Origin: Oerskovia douganii
Lineage (GTDB): Bacteria > Actinomycetota > Actinomycetes > Actinomycetales > Cellulomonadaceae
Length of the DNA stretch: 64,000 bases
Assembly (NCBI RefSeq): GCF_015142735.1
Contig: NZ_JACSPN010000001.1
Location: 125,618 to 189,617 of the forward strand
Direction: 5' to 3'
Position 1 is the first letter of the stretch. Each line of letters opens with the position of its first letter. Shown here piece after piece: positions 35,563 to 46,543 of the stretch. The notes beneath the pieces are model-generated. The model saw nothing but the letters and a program-made list of their open reading frames with translations, searched no databases and had not been told where the DNA came from. The translations under genes and the position numbers were made by a program.

Positions 35563-36705
35563 ATGACCCTCTCCACCGCGGCCCCCGTCGCAGCGACGAC
35601 CCCCGCCCAGGTGACCCGCCCGCACGAGGCGGGCTCCGCCGTCGGGACCCTCGACGCGGCCCGGGCCCGCAGCCTCGCGGTCGAGGCCCGGATCGCCACG
35701 GACCCCGCCGGCTTCCGCGTCCTGACGGGCGAGCGCCCGACGGGAGCGCTGCACATCGGGCACTACTTCGGGACCGTCGCCAACCGTGTGCGCCTCCAGC
35801 AGGCGGGCGTCGAGATCTTCCTGGTCCTGGCCGACTACCAGGTCATCACCGACCGCGACGAGGCCGGAGACCTGCCCGCGACCGTGCGCGAGATCCTGCT
35901 CGACTACCTGGCCGCGGGGATCGACGCCGACCGGACCACGGTCTTCACGCACAGCGCCGTCCCCGCGCTCAACCAGCTCCTGCTGCCGTTCCTGAGCCTC
36001 GTGAGCGTCGCCGAGCTCGACCGCAACCCGACCGTCAAGGCCGAGACCGCGGCCACCGGCGGCCGGGCGATGAGCGGGCTCATGCTGACCTACCCCGTGC
36101 ACCAGGCCGCCGACATCCTGTTCTGCCACGGCAACCTCGTGCCCGTCGGGCAGGACCAGCTGCCGCACCTCGAGATGACACGCACCGTCGCGCGGCGCTT
36201 CAACCAGCGGTACTCCGCCGCAGACCCCTACTTCCCCGAGCCCGACGCGCTGCTCGCACCCTCGCCCACGATCCTGGGGACGGACGGGACCAAGATGAGC
36301 AAGAGCCGTGGGAACACCCTGCCGCTCGGAGCGAGCGAGGACGAGACGGCCCGGTGGGTCAAGCGGGCCAGGACCGACGCCCAGCGGGCCATCACCTACG
36401 AGCCCGAGACCCGCCCCGAGGTCGCGAACCTCCTGACGATCGCGTCGCTGTGCACAGGGAGCACGCCCGAGCAGGTCGCGGACGAGGTGGGCGGCGCGGG
36501 GGCCGGGCGGCTCAAGGCGCTCGTGACCGAGGCGCTCGTCGAGCACCTGCGGCCCGTCCGGGCCCGACGCGCGGCGCTCGCCGCCGACGACGGACCGGAC
36601 GTGCTCGAGATCCTCGCGCGCGGCAACGCGCGGGCGAACGAGATCGCGGACCGCACGCTCGCCGACGTGCGCGAGCTCATGGGCATGGTCTACCGCCACG
36701 GGTGA
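35563..36705 (+). CDS. trpS: Tryptophanyl-tRNA synthetase
   Basis: A 380-residue class I synthetase that charges tRNA-Trp. The ATP motifs are HIGH at residues 64-67 (ALHIGHYFG) and KMSKS at 244-248 (DGTKMSKSRG). An N-terminal extension of about 45 residues precedes the core. The ATG at 35563 follows AGGAG, which is locked in a hairpin. Regulation by a Trp leader peptide is known for the auxiliary, indolmycin-resistant synthetase of Streptomyces, so this may be an auxiliary form; whether a second trpS exists is outside the window. Confidence 0.93.
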   Translation: MTLSTAAPVAATTPAQVTRPHEAGSAVGTLDAARARSLAVEARIATDPAGFRVLTGERPTGALHIGHYFGTVANRVRLQQAGVEIFLVLADYQVITDRDEAGDLPATVREILLDYLAAGIDADRTTVFTHSAVPALNQLLLPFLSLVSVAELDRNPTVKAETAATGGRAMSGLMLTYPVHQAADILFCHGNLVPVGQDQLPHLEMTRTVARRFNQRYSAADPYFPEPDALLAPSPTILGTDGTKMSKSRGNTLPLGASEDETARWVKRARTDAQRAITYEPETRPEVANLLTIASLCTGSTPEQVADEVGGAGAGRLKALVTEALVEHLRPVRARRAALAADDGPDVLEILARGNARANEIADRTLADVRELMGMVYRHG

Positions 36706-36711
36706 CGCGAA

Positions 36712-36750
36712 CGCCCGGCGAGGGTGACGTCGCGTCACCCTCGCCGGGCG
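36712..36750. terminator. Bidirectional terminator between trpS and pckG
   Basis: A perfect 18-base-pair stem (36712-36729 with 36733-36750) closed by the 3-base loop TCG lies 6 bases after the trpS stop and about 70 bases from the stop of the convergent pckG gene. Confidence 0.85.
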
Positions 36751-36819
36751 CGGTGGGCCGTCGTCGGCGTGCGGGACCGACGGCGCCCCGTGGTCACCCT
36801 CGGCGAGGAGGGCGACGGC

Positions 36820-38775
<1,956 letters not shown>

Positions 38776-38878
38776 GGTGGGTCTCCGGTCCTGGGCGGGT
38801 GTCGGTTCCGCCCGGTGGGCGTCGTGGTGCTGTTTCCACCATCGACCCGGAACTCAACGGTTTTCCACCCAGATTCCA

Positions 38879-38911
38879 GTCAAGAATCGCTGATCTTGAC
38901 ATAGGGTCAAG
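38879..38911. promoter_or_regulatory. GTCAAG half-site array between pckG and the RamB-type gene
   Basis: Three copies of one half-site occur: GTCAAG (38879-38884), CTTGAC (38895-38900) and GTCAAG (38906-38911). The last two form an inverted repeat with a 5-base spacer ending 2 bases before the regulator ATG. This could be an autoregulatory site. It does not match the corynebacterial RamB consensus I know. Confidence 0.5.
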
Positions 38912-38913
38912 GA

Positions 38914-40407
38914 ATGGCAGTCGACGAAGACCGCAAGATCCCCACGACCCCTGAGGTCCCCACCCCGGCGAGCACCGACCTCATCACGCTCGGTCGCCGG
39001 ATCCGGTACTTCCGGACCGGCCGCGGACTCACGCTCGACGCGCTCGGTGCGCAGGTGGGCACGACCGCGAGCCTGCTGTCGCTCATCGAGAACGGCAAGC
39101 GCGAACCCCGGCTCTCCCTGCTCCAGGCGCTCGCGGGCGCGCTCGACGTCCCGGTGACGGACCTGCTCGCGGACGAGCCGCCGTCGCGCCGCGCCGCGCT
39201 CGAGATCGAGCTGGACCGCGCCCAGCGCGGCCCCCTGTTCGCGACCCTCGGCCTGCCCACGGTCAAGGCCTCGCAGAAGCTGCCCATGCCCGTGCTCGAG
39301 AACCTGGTCGGCCTGCACGGCGAGCTCGCACGACGTGCGTCCGAGGCCATCGCGACGCCCGAGGAGGCGCGGCGCGCCAACACCGAGCTGCGCCTCGAGC
39401 GGCAGTCGCGCAACAACTACATCCCCGAGCTCGAGGAGCTGGCTGAGGAGATGACGCGCCGCGCGGGCTACACCTCGGGCGCCCTGACGCACCGCACGGT
39501 CGCGCGCATGGCCGAGCAGCTCGGCTTCACGCTCCTCCACGTGGACGACCTGCCCCACTCGACCCGGACGGTCACGGACCTGCGCAACGGCCGCATCTAC
39601 CTCCCGCCTGCCTCGATCCCGGGCAGCCACGGCCTGCGCTCGCTCGGGCTCCAGGCGATCGCGCACCGCGTGCTGGGACACCAGCGCCCGACGTCGTACG
39701 CGAACTTCCTGCGCCAACGGGTCGAGATCACGTACTTCGCGGCGTGCTGCCTCATGCCGCAGTCCGCGGCCGTCGAGTTCCTCGAGCAGCGCAAGAAGGA
39801 GAAGGACCTCGCGGTCGAGGACTTCCGCGACGCGTTCGGCGTCTCGCACGAGGCCGCGTCCCAACGGTTCACGAACCTCGCGACGTCGCGACTGGGCATC
39901 CCGGTGCACTTCATGCGCGTGGGCGACGACGGCGCGCTGTACCGCGGGTACGCCAACGACGGGCTGCCGTTCCCCGCCGACGTGACGGGGGCGATCGAGG
40001 GGCAGCTCGTGTGCCGCCGGTGGGCTGCGCGCGAGGCGTTCGCGCGCCGCGACCGCGCGACCGAGTCCTACCAGTACACGGACACCCCCGCGGGCACGTT
40101 CTGGTGCAGCACCCAGACGGGCACGACGACGACGGGCGAGTTCTCGATCACCGTCGGCGTCCCGTTCTCCTCGGCCAAGTGGTTCCGGGGGCGCGAGACG
40201 ACCGCGCGGCGGGCCTCGACGTGCCCCGACGAGGCCTGCTGCCGGCGACCGGCAGCCCAGCTCGCGCGCCACTGGGAGGAGGTCGCGTGGCCCAGCGCTC
40301 GCATGCACCAGTACGTGCTGTCCGCGCTGCCGTCCGGGGCGTTCCCCGGCGTCGACGCCTCGGAGGTCTACGCGTTCCTCGAGAAGCACGCCCCGCGCGA
40401 CGACTGA
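38914..40407 (+). CDS. ramB: RamB-type XRE regulator with IrrE/DUF2083 domains
   Basis: A 497-residue regulator. Residues about 25-80 are an XRE helix-turn-helix (LGRRIRYFRTGRGLTLDALGAQVG and LLSLIENGKREPRLSLLQALA, in part). An ImmA/IrrE-like region follows in the middle (HRVLGH, ITYFAACCLMP), and the C-terminal DUF2083 part carries Cys residues (QLVCRRW, FWCST, STCPDEACCRRP). Corynebacterial RamB, with the same layout, represses acetate and gluconeogenic genes. The divergent pckG fits that role. The gene starts 2 bases after an inverted repeat, so it is probably leaderless and autoregulated. Confidence 0.85.
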   Translation: MAVDEDRKIPTTPEVPTPASTDLITLGRRIRYFRTGRGLTLDALGAQVGTTASLLSLIENGKREPRLSLLQALAGALDVPVTDLLADEPPSRRAALEIELDRAQRGPLFATLGLPTVKASQKLPMPVLENLVGLHGELARRASEAIATPEEARRANTELRLERQSRNNYIPELEELAEEMTRRAGYTSGALTHRTVARMAEQLGFTLLHVDDLPHSTRTVTDLRNGRIYLPPASIPGSHGLRSLGLQAIAHRVLGHQRPTSYANFLRQRVEITYFAACCLMPQSAAVEFLEQRKKEKDLAVEDFRDAFGVSHEAASQRFTNLATSRLGIPVHFMRVGDDGALYRGYANDGLPFPADVTGAIEGQLVCRRWAAREAFARRDRATESYQYTDTPAGTFWCSTQTGTTTTGEFSITVGVPFSSAKWFRGRETTARRASTCPDEACCRRPAAQLARHWEEVAWPSARMHQYVLSALPSGAFPGVDASEVYAFLEKHAPRDD

Positions 40408-40445
40408 CCCGGCGTCTGCCGCCGGGCAGGCGCGTCAGGGGACCC

Positions 40446-40487
40446 GGGGTACGGGACCCGGGACCCGGGGTACGGGACCCGGGACCC
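40446..40487. repeat. Two tandem 21-base GC repeats
   Basis: Two identical 21-base units (40446-40466 and 40467-40487) start GGGGTACGGGACCCGGGACC, preceded by a partial unit from 40438. Each contains internal CCCGGG palindromes. They lie between the convergent ramB and unknown genes and may add up to a terminator. Confidence 0.75.
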
Positions 40488-40529
40488 GGGGGGACGGGCC
40501 CCGGGCCGGCCGGGCGGAGGCCGGGCGGC

Positions 40530-41660
40530 TCAGGCCATGGCGTCGGCGACCGCGCCGACCGCGCCGACCGCGGTGTCGCGCGAGGCCTCGGCGGCGTCGG
40601 CCGCTCGTGCGAGGTCGGCGATCTGCCCGAGCACCTCGGTCGTCTCGACCTGGACGCGCAGCTCGATGCGGTCGAGGCCGATGGCCGCGGCGTCGGCCGC
40701 CGAGCCGAGCAGCGCACGCAGGTCGGCGACCGCGGCGGACGCGGCGTCGACCGTGGTCGCCCGCTCGGCCCGGGCCGTCACGAGGCCGAGGCTCAGGCCG
40801 AGGTCCTCGGCCACGTCGGACCGGGCCGTCAGGAGGGTGGACGCGGCGCGGGCCAGCGCGCCGACGCGCTGCCCGAGGTCCCGGGCCGACAGGCGGGCGG
40901 ACGCGAGATCCGTCGCGCGGTCGTCCAGCTCGCGGGCGACGAGGGCGCAGGACGCGTCGCGCAGGTCCTCGACGTAGGTGCGGTGGCCGCCGCCCTCGAC
41001 GAGGACGCGCTGGGTGCGGTCGAGGGCCCAGGTCGGGTCGCGGTCCGCGGCGTGCAGGAAACGGTCCAGGTCGACGGCGTCGAGGGCCTCGTCGTCCTCC
41101 CCGGCCAGCCATCGTCCGACGCGGGCGAGGTCGTCGGGGCGGTCGACGTCGAGCCCCACCGTCGCCAGGACGTCGAGCCAGGTGCCGGTCGTCGGGTCGT
41201 ACAGCGGGACGAGGTGCTCGTCGGAGGGGCCGAGGGGCCGCACGTGCCGGCCGCGGTGCGGGTCGTGCAGGAGCACCCACCGTTCGCCGTCGATGACCAC
41301 GGGACCGGACTCGGTCATCTCGAGCACGACGCGGGTGGCCCACTCGTCGTAGGTCTCGCCCCAGGTCCGGCCCGTCGTCGGGTCGTGCAGGGTGCTCGGC
41401 GACCGGAGTCGTGCGGGCAGCCACAGGAGGGGGTGCCACAGGGCCGCCGGCCGCAGCCCGGGCCAACGGCGGTGCCCCGCGGGCACGGTCCACGGCATCG
41501 GCAGGGGGCTGGCGGTCAACGGCGAGAGCAGGAGCTCGCCGTCGTGCAGCCCCGTGAAGGCGCGCCACAGGTGCAGCCGCCCCATCGTGTCGAGCGCCGA
41601 TGCGGGCAGGAGGAGATGCTCCCCCGGCCCGACGTCGAGCGCTCGGCGCCTGTGCTCCAC
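40530..41660 (-). CDS. Hypothetical protein with a helical C-terminal half
   Basis: A 376-residue protein I do not recognise. The N-terminal half is rich in Trp, His, Leu and Pro (HLWRAFTGLHDGELLLSPL, ALWHPLLWLPARL) and contains two DPTTG phrases. Residues about 215-376 are Ala-rich, amphipathic and helical (coiled-coil-like). No signal peptide is seen. The GTG start follows an AGGA site by a suitable gap. It is divergent from another unrecognised gene, across 166 bases that contain a CRP-like site. Confidence 0.7.
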   Translation of the reverse strand: MEHRRRALDVGPGEHLLLPASALDTMGRLHLWRAFTGLHDGELLLSPLTASPLPMPWTVPAGHRRWPGLRPAALWHPLLWLPARLRSPSTLHDPTTGRTWGETYDEWATRVVLEMTESGPVVIDGERWVLLHDPHRGRHVRPLGPSDEHLVPLYDPTTGTWLDVLATVGLDVDRPDDLARVGRWLAGEDDEALDAVDLDRFLHAADRDPTWALDRTQRVLVEGGGHRTYVEDLRDASCALVARELDDRATDLASARLSARDLGQRVGALARAASTLLTARSDVAEDLGLSLGLVTARAERATTVDAASAAVADLRALLGSAADAAAIGLDRIELRVQVETTEVLGQIADLARAADAAEASRDTAVGAVGAVADAMA

Positions 41661-41754
41661 GTTCGTCCTCTCCTCGCCTACGGTCTCGGGTCGCCTATGC
41701 CGCGGCAGCGTGCGGCAGCCTGCGCGGTGCGAGGTCCGGGCCCGCTGGGGCGAG

Positions 41755-41770
41755 TGTGGTGCAGATCACA
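41755..41770. promoter_or_regulatory. CRP-like site
   Basis: TGTGG-N6-TCACA matches the CRP/GlxR consensus TGTGA-N6-TCACA with one change. It lies 56 bases before the unknown gene at 41827. A perfect 10-base palindrome CGTGATCACG follows nearby at about 41801. Confidence 0.45.
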
Positions 41771-41826
41771 TCACCAGGGGGGCGCCGAAGCCCGAATTCC
41801 GTGATCACGCCGCACACACACCTGCC

Positions 41827-43098
41827 ATGCAGACCATCACCGTCACCGCCGACGCCGACGCCGACGCCGCCGCCGTCCGTCCGAACGTCCACGACCGCGC
41901 GAGCGACGAGCTGGACCGCACCACGACCGAGGTCGCCCGGAGGGTGCGCTCCGGCGACCTCGCCGAGCGCGAGGCACGCATGATCGTCTTCGAGGCGGTC
42001 TTCCGCACGGGGATCGTCCCCTCGGAGACCATGCGCTACTGCTACCGCCACAGCATCGCCCGCTTCCTCCACGACGACATGGTCGACGCAGCCGTGGACT
42101 TCTACACCCGCAAGATCCTCGACCTGCCGAGCGTCGACGGAGCCGAGGGCGACTCCACCGGGCGCAACGGCACGAAGTTCTTCGACCTCGAGGTCTTCGC
42201 CGGGGGTGCGAGCGCGGCCGGATCCATCCGCCAGGCGCTCGGCGACTACACGCTCATGCACCGGACCCTGCTGCGCAGCGTCCGGGCCGCACGCAAGATC
42301 GGCCAGATCGTCTCGACCGACTTCCTCGAAGGCACGATCGACAGCGAGGGGCGACTCGCCGGGCTCGTGCACGAGCTCCCGGTCGTCCCCGACCTGGCCG
42401 GCCAGGTGCTCGACGCGGGGCGCGACGAGGAGCTCGACCGTCTCTGCGCCGCGCACGAGAGCGCCGCCACCCGCCAGCGTGGCGTCCTGCGCACCCACGT
42501 CGACGCCGCCGCGATCCGCGACGCGTTCGCGCTCCCCACGCTCGAGCGTCCCCTGGACCCGGACGTCCGCGCCCGCATGCTCGCCTGGGTCGAGGAGGAC
42601 GAGAGCCTCGCGCTGCGCTCGGTCCTGGCCCTCACGGACAGCCCGCTGGACCCGCGTGTCGCGACCCTCGGTGAGTTGTGGGCGACGTACGAGGACGAGC
42701 ACGTCGAGACCGTCGCCACGCACGAGTACGGACGCAAGATCGCGCACCTCCTCGTCCGTGACGTCCTGGCCGACCGGGCCCGCCCCGGCCGACCGGCGCT
42801 GTCCCGCACGCGCGTCGCGGTCAAGCAGGCCGTCGCCACGTGCGGCGTCGACGCGACCTGGGTCACCGAGCTCACCGCGGTGTTCGTCGAGCACGAGCAC
42901 GAGGCGCGCTCCGCGTGGGACCCGGACCGGGGGACCGGCGAGTCCACGCGCGACACCGACCGGTACCTGGACGCCCTCGCGGCCGCGGCCGCGCTGCCGG
43001 GCGCGCCCTTCGGCTCGACGGACGTCGAGGTGCGCTCCACCCTGGCGGACATCGTCTCCGCGGCCCGCCAGGTCGTGCGGGTCGCCGAGGCGGGCTAG
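41827..43098 (+). CDS. Hypothetical helical protein
   Basis: A 423-residue, largely alpha-helical, acidic protein that I cannot place. An N-terminal AspAla repeat (ADADADAAA) precedes the first helical block, ARRVRSGDLAEREARMIVF. No membrane segment, P-loop or classic catalytic motif is visible. The gene ends about 35 bases from the point where the convergent peptidase gene loses its homology, so it may have been inserted there with a rearrangement. A CRP-like site lies upstream. Confidence 0.7.
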   Translation: MQTITVTADADADAAAVRPNVHDRASDELDRTTTEVARRVRSGDLAEREARMIVFEAVFRTGIVPSETMRYCYRHSIARFLHDDMVDAAVDFYTRKILDLPSVDGAEGDSTGRNGTKFFDLEVFAGGASAAGSIRQALGDYTLMHRTLLRSVRAARKIGQIVSTDFLEGTIDSEGRLAGLVHELPVVPDLAGQVLDAGRDEELDRLCAAHESAATRQRGVLRTHVDAAAIRDAFALPTLERPLDPDVRARMLAWVEEDESLALRSVLALTDSPLDPRVATLGELWATYEDEHVETVATHEYGRKIAHLLVRDVLADRARPGRPALSRTRVAVKQAVATCGVDATWVTELTAVFVEHEHEARSAWDPDRGTGESTRDTDRYLDALAAAAALPGAPFGSTDVEVRSTLADIVSAARQVVRVAEAG

Positions 43099-43797
43099 CG
43101 CTCCCGCGCCCCGGCCGCACGACGGCCGGCGACGCGCGATCCGGTCGGCGATGCGCGCGAGGCGCGCGACGTCGTCGGGGAAGCGTGCCGCGAAGCGCGC
43201 GTTCTTCGCGGCCGTGCGCGGGTAGGTGCGACGGTAGACCTCGGTCGCGTCGGCCTCGAGGCCCGCGAGCCCGCCCGTGACGTAGCAGGCGGTGAGCCCT
43301 TCCGGGGCGTGCGAGAGGTACGTGAGCGTGAGGAAGCCGCCGTAGCTCTGCCCGAGCGTGGCCCAGCGGCGCCCGCCGAACAGGGTGCGCCGCAGGTGCT
43401 CGGCGTCGGCGACGATCGAGTCCGCGCGGAAGTGCGCGAGGTACTCGGCCTGCGCGACCGCGTCGCCGAGCGCGGCCAGGTGGTGTCCGCGCACGGCCGA
43501 GCTGCGACCCGTCCCGCGCTGGTCGAGCAGGATCACGCGGTGCGTCGCGAGCAGGGTGCCCACCCAGCCGTCCGGTCCCGTGGGGCGCGGGCCCTTGCCG
43601 CCCGGGCCGCCCTGGAGGAACACGAGCAGCGGGAGGTCCTCGTGCCGTCGGACCGGGTCGACGAGCTCGCGGGCGAAGACCGTGATCCGTCGCGGGTCGG
43701 TCTCGTCGAACCAGTCGAGGGGGACCTCGACCGCGTGGTCCGTGACGTGGATGCCGGGGAGGGTGTACGCGGTCCGGTGCGCGGGGCTGGTGGTCAC
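43099..43797 (-). pseudogene. Proline iminopeptidase, truncated at its C-terminal half
   Basis: About 221 residues (43797 down to 43135) match the N-terminal half of prolyl aminopeptidases: the oxyanion region LLVFLQGGPGGKGPRP, DQRGTGRSS and the nucleophile elbow GQSYGG with Ser151. Homology stops after FPDDVARLARIADRIA, in the lid region. Family members run to about 420 residues and need an Asp and a His from the missing half. The frame stays open but then reads antisense to the gene at 41827-43098, giving no family match. The GTG start still has a TAGGCT box 7 bases upstream (43810 down to 43805). The protein is almost certainly inactive. Confidence 0.78.
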
Positions 43798-43855
43798 GGC
43801 CTCCAGCCTACGGGGGCACCAGGGAGCCGCGTGCGTTGCCTTGGGTCGTTCGTTG

Positions 43856-43886
43856 TTTTGACTCAATCAAAAGAAGGCCGTAGGGT
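43856..43886 (+). promoter_or_regulatory. Fur-type box and promoter
   Basis: Inverted repeat TTTTGA-CTCAA-TCAAAA (43856-43872), an AT-rich island in this GC background, lies just upstream of a TAGGGT -10 box (43881-43886), which is 7 bases before the fur ATG. This is the expected layout of an autoregulated Fur-family gene. Confidence 0.72.
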
Positions 43887-43893
43887 CGTAGCC

Positions 43894-44358
43894 ATGGACA
43901 CGACCGGGGGACCGCGCAGCGCCACCGACCGGGCCGGAGACCTCCGCGCCCGAGGGCTGCGTGCGACGGCAGGCCGCGTCGCGGTGCTCGCCTACATCGA
44001 CGAGCACCCGCACGTGACCGCCTCCGACGTCTTCCGGGCGCTCCGCGAGGAGCTGCCGTCGACGTCGCCCCAGGCCGTCCACAACATCCTGCAGGACCTG
44101 CACCAGCGGGACCTGCTCCGCCGGACGGACCTGTCCGACTCCGGCGGTGCGCGGTACGAGACCCGCACGGGCGACAACCACCACCACGTGCAGTGCGTGG
44201 TGTGCGGCCGCGTCGAGGACGTCGACTGCGTGGTGGGGCACGCGCCCTGCCTCGTGCCGTCGGACAGCCACGACATGCGCGTCTTCGTGACCGACGTGAC
44301 CTTCCGCGGGATCTGTCGATCCTGCGAGCAGACGGAACCGGCCCGCGCCGCGGACTGA
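43894..44358 (+). CDS. Fur family metalloregulator (FurA/PerR-like)
   Basis: A 154-residue regulator. The winged helix occupies about residues 15-80 (GLRATAGRVAVLAYIDEHPHVTASDVFRAL, in part). The dimerisation domain has the metal-binding HHHVQCVVCGRVEDVDC motif and a second CxxC near the C terminus (ICRSCEQ), the structural zinc site of the family. The start is leaderless behind TAGGGT. In many actinobacteria the next gene after FurA is katG; here it is a small unknown protein. Confidence 0.87.
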   Translation: MDTTGGPRSATDRAGDLRARGLRATAGRVAVLAYIDEHPHVTASDVFRALREELPSTSPQAVHNILQDLHQRDLLRRTDLSDSGGARYETRTGDNHHHVQCVVCGRVEDVDCVVGHAPCLVPSDSHDMRVFVTDVTFRGICRSCEQTEPARAAD

Positions 44359-44398
44359 CGCGCGCCACCGGCTCCACATCTCCACCGAGAGGAACACC

Positions 44399-44761
44399 AT
44401 GGCGACCATCGCCCAGACCCCCGACACCACCGTTCTCGACCAGCCGTCCGTTCTCCAGGAGACCGTGCTGGTGGGGACCGTGAGCATGTCCGACCTGCGC
44501 CAGCAGCACGAGGCGCCGCGCACCCTGCGCGACGACGAGTTCGTGGCCACCCTGGCCTGCAACAGCCCCGGCGCGCCCAGCCACGTCATCGGCCGGCGTG
44601 CCGACGGCCGCGCCTACGACCGCATCGCCCTGGCCTACGAGTCGGCCGGCCGGGTCGAACGACGGATCTGGTCCCTCGACGCCGACCACGGCACCGAGGC
44701 GCGCTACCGGCTCCTCGAGGACACGGGCACGCGCGGCGGGTTCGCCGTCCACTGCGGCTGA
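44399..44761 (+). CDS. Small conserved-looking protein downstream of fur
   Basis: A 120-residue soluble protein I do not recognise. It has one Cys pair (ACNSP and VHCG) and a mixed alpha/beta look with RADGRAYDRIALAYESAG. A GAGAGGA ribosome site precedes the ATG and the gene starts 40 bases after fur, so the two are probably co-transcribed and iron- or peroxide-regulated. It occupies the place usually held by katG. Confidence 0.68.
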   Translation: MATIAQTPDTTVLDQPSVLQETVLVGTVSMSDLRQQHEAPRTLRDDEFVATLACNSPGAPSHVIGRRADGRAYDRIALAYESAGRVERRIWSLDADHGTEARYRLLEDTGTRGGFAVHCG

Positions 44762-44771
44762 CACCGGCCGC

Positions 44772-44822
44772 ACGACGACGGAGGGTGGGGCGCTCGACGA
44801 GCACCCCACCCTCCGTCGTCGT
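44772..44822. terminator. Bidirectional terminator between the fur operon and glpK
   Basis: A perfect 19-base-pair stem (44772-44790 with 44804-44822) is topped by an inner GCTC/GAGC hairpin. It starts 10 bases after the stop of the small gene and 28 bases from the glpK stop. Confidence 0.85.
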
Positions 44823-44849
44823 CCCTCCGGGGGACGGGGACGCGACGAC

Positions 44850-46367
44850 CTACTTCTCGACGTCCTCGTCGACCCAGTCCAGGGTCTTGCTCACGGCCTT
44901 CTTCCAGTTGCGGTAGAGGCGCTCGCGCTCGCTCTCGTCCATCGACGGGCTCCAGCGCTTGTCCTCGGCCCAGTTGTCGATGACGTCCTGCTCGCCCTGC
45001 CAGAACCCGACCGCGATGCCCGCGGCGTACGCCGCACCGAGCGCCGTCGTCTCCGCGACCTTGGGCCGCACGACGTCCACGCCGAGCTGGTCCGCCTGGA
45101 ACTGCATGAGCAGCTCGTTCTGGACCATGCCGCCGTCGACGCGCAGCTCGGTGAGGTCGACGCCCGAGTCCGCGTTCATGGCGTCCAGGACCTCGCGGGA
45201 CTGGAACGCGACGGCCTCGAGCGCGGCGCGCGCGATGTGGTTCTTGTTGACGTAGCGCGTGAGGCCGACCAGGGCGCCACGGGCGTCGGAGCGCCAGTGC
45301 GGCGCGAACAGGCCCGAGAACGCGGGCACGAAGTACGCACCACCGTTGTCCTCGACCTTCTGGGCGAGCCACTCGACGTCGGGCGCGTCCGAGAACATGC
45401 CCAGGTTGTCGCGCAGCCACTGGATGAGCGACCCCGTGACGGCGATCGAGCCCTCGAGCGCGTAGCGCGCGGGCTGGTCACCGATCTTGTAGCAGACCGT
45501 GGTCAGCAGACCGTTGCGGGACTGGACCTTCTCCGTGCCCGTGTTCAGGAGCATGAAGTTGCCCGTGCCGTACGTGTTCTTGGCCTGGCCGACCTCGAAG
45601 CACGCCTGCCCGAACGTCGCGGCCTGCTGGTCTCCCAGGATGCCCGCGATCGGGACGCCCGGGAGCAGCCCGCCGGGACGCCCGACGCCGTACACCTCGG
45701 ACGACGACCTGATCTCCGGGAGCATCGAGAGCGGGATGCCCATGTCCGCCGCGATGTCCTCCCGCCAGCTCAGGGTGTCGAGGTCCATGAGCATGGTGCG
45801 CGACGCGTTGGTCACGTCCGTGACGTGCACGCCGCCGTCGACGCCGCCCGTCATGTTCCACAGCACCCAGGTATCGGTGTTGCCGAACACGAGGTCGCCG
45901 GCGTCGGCGGCCTCGCGGGCACCCTCGACGTTGTCGAGGATCCACTTGACCTTGGGGCCCGAGAAGTAGGTCGCGAGGGGCAGGCCGACGATCGACTTGT
46001 ACTTCTCGGGGCCCGCGTCGCCACCCAGGTCGTCGACGATCTTCTGCGTGCGCGTGTCCTGCCAGACGATCGCGTTGTAGACGGGCTTGCCCGTCCTGCG
46101 GTTCCACACGACCGCGGTCTCGCGCTGGTTGGTGATGCCGACCGCGGCGATGTCCGTGTAGGTCACGTTCGCGCGGGTCAGGGCGAGGCCCACGGCCTCG
46201 CGGACGTTGTTCCAGATCTGCTCCGGGTTGTGCTCGACCCAGCCCGCCCGCGGGAAGATCTGGTCGTGCTCGAGCTGACCGGAGGAGACGATCTGCCCGG
46301 AGTGGTTGAAGACGATGGCCCGGGAGCTGGTGGTTCCCTGGTCGATGGCGAGAACGTAGTCGGCCAT
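44850..46367 (-). CDS. glpK: Glycerol kinase
   Basis: A 505-residue FGGY kinase forming glycerol 3-phosphate from glycerol and ATP. Diagnostic motifs are the N-terminal [45 protein letters not shown] and the C-terminal [16 protein letters not shown]. Length and start agree with the family. It lies 176 bases after glpF on the same strand, within glpD-glpF-glpK. Confidence 0.95.
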   Translation of the reverse strand: MADYVLAIDQGTTSSRAIVFNHSGQIVSSGQLEHDQIFPRAGWVEHNPEQIWNNVREAVGLALTRANVTYTDIAAVGITNQRETAVVWNRRTGKPVYNAIVWQDTRTQKIVDDLGGDAGPEKYKSIVGLPLATYFSGPKVKWILDNVEGAREAADAGDLVFGNTDTWVLWNMTGGVDGGVHVTDVTNASRTMLMDLDTLSWREDIAADMGIPLSMLPEIRSSSEVYGVGRPGGLLPGVPIAGILGDQQAATFGQACFEVGQAKNTYGTGNFMLLNTGTEKVQSRNGLLTTVCYKIGDQPARYALEGSIAVTGSLIQWLRDNLGMFSDAPDVEWLAQKVEDNGGAYFVPAFSGLFAPHWRSDARGALVGLTRYVNKNHIARAALEAVAFQSREVLDAMNADSGVDLTELRVDGGMVQNELLMQFQADQLGVDVVRPKVAETTALGAAYAAGIAVGFWQGEQDVIDNWAEDKRWSPSMDESERERLYRNWKKAVSKTLDWVDEDVEK

Positions 46368-46543
46368 GGTGTGTCAGTCCTTCACGTCGGAGGTGTCGAG
46401 GGGGCGCCGCGCCGGGCGCGGCGGAGGAGCAGGGGGCCGTGGGCATCGCGCGGGGCGGCCGGGCCCGACGGCGGGGGGCCGCGTGACCGGGGCGGGGCGC
46501 CCACGCCCCGGTCGCGCGGGTAGGTCAGGGCAGGTGCCCGGGA

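Noticed and set aside
41695-43866. One 720-codon frame joining the peptidase to a long C-terminal extension
   Set aside because: After about residue 221 of the peptidase it reads antisense to the gene at 41827-43098 and loses all family similarity, so it is treated as a truncated pseudogene, not a fusion protein.
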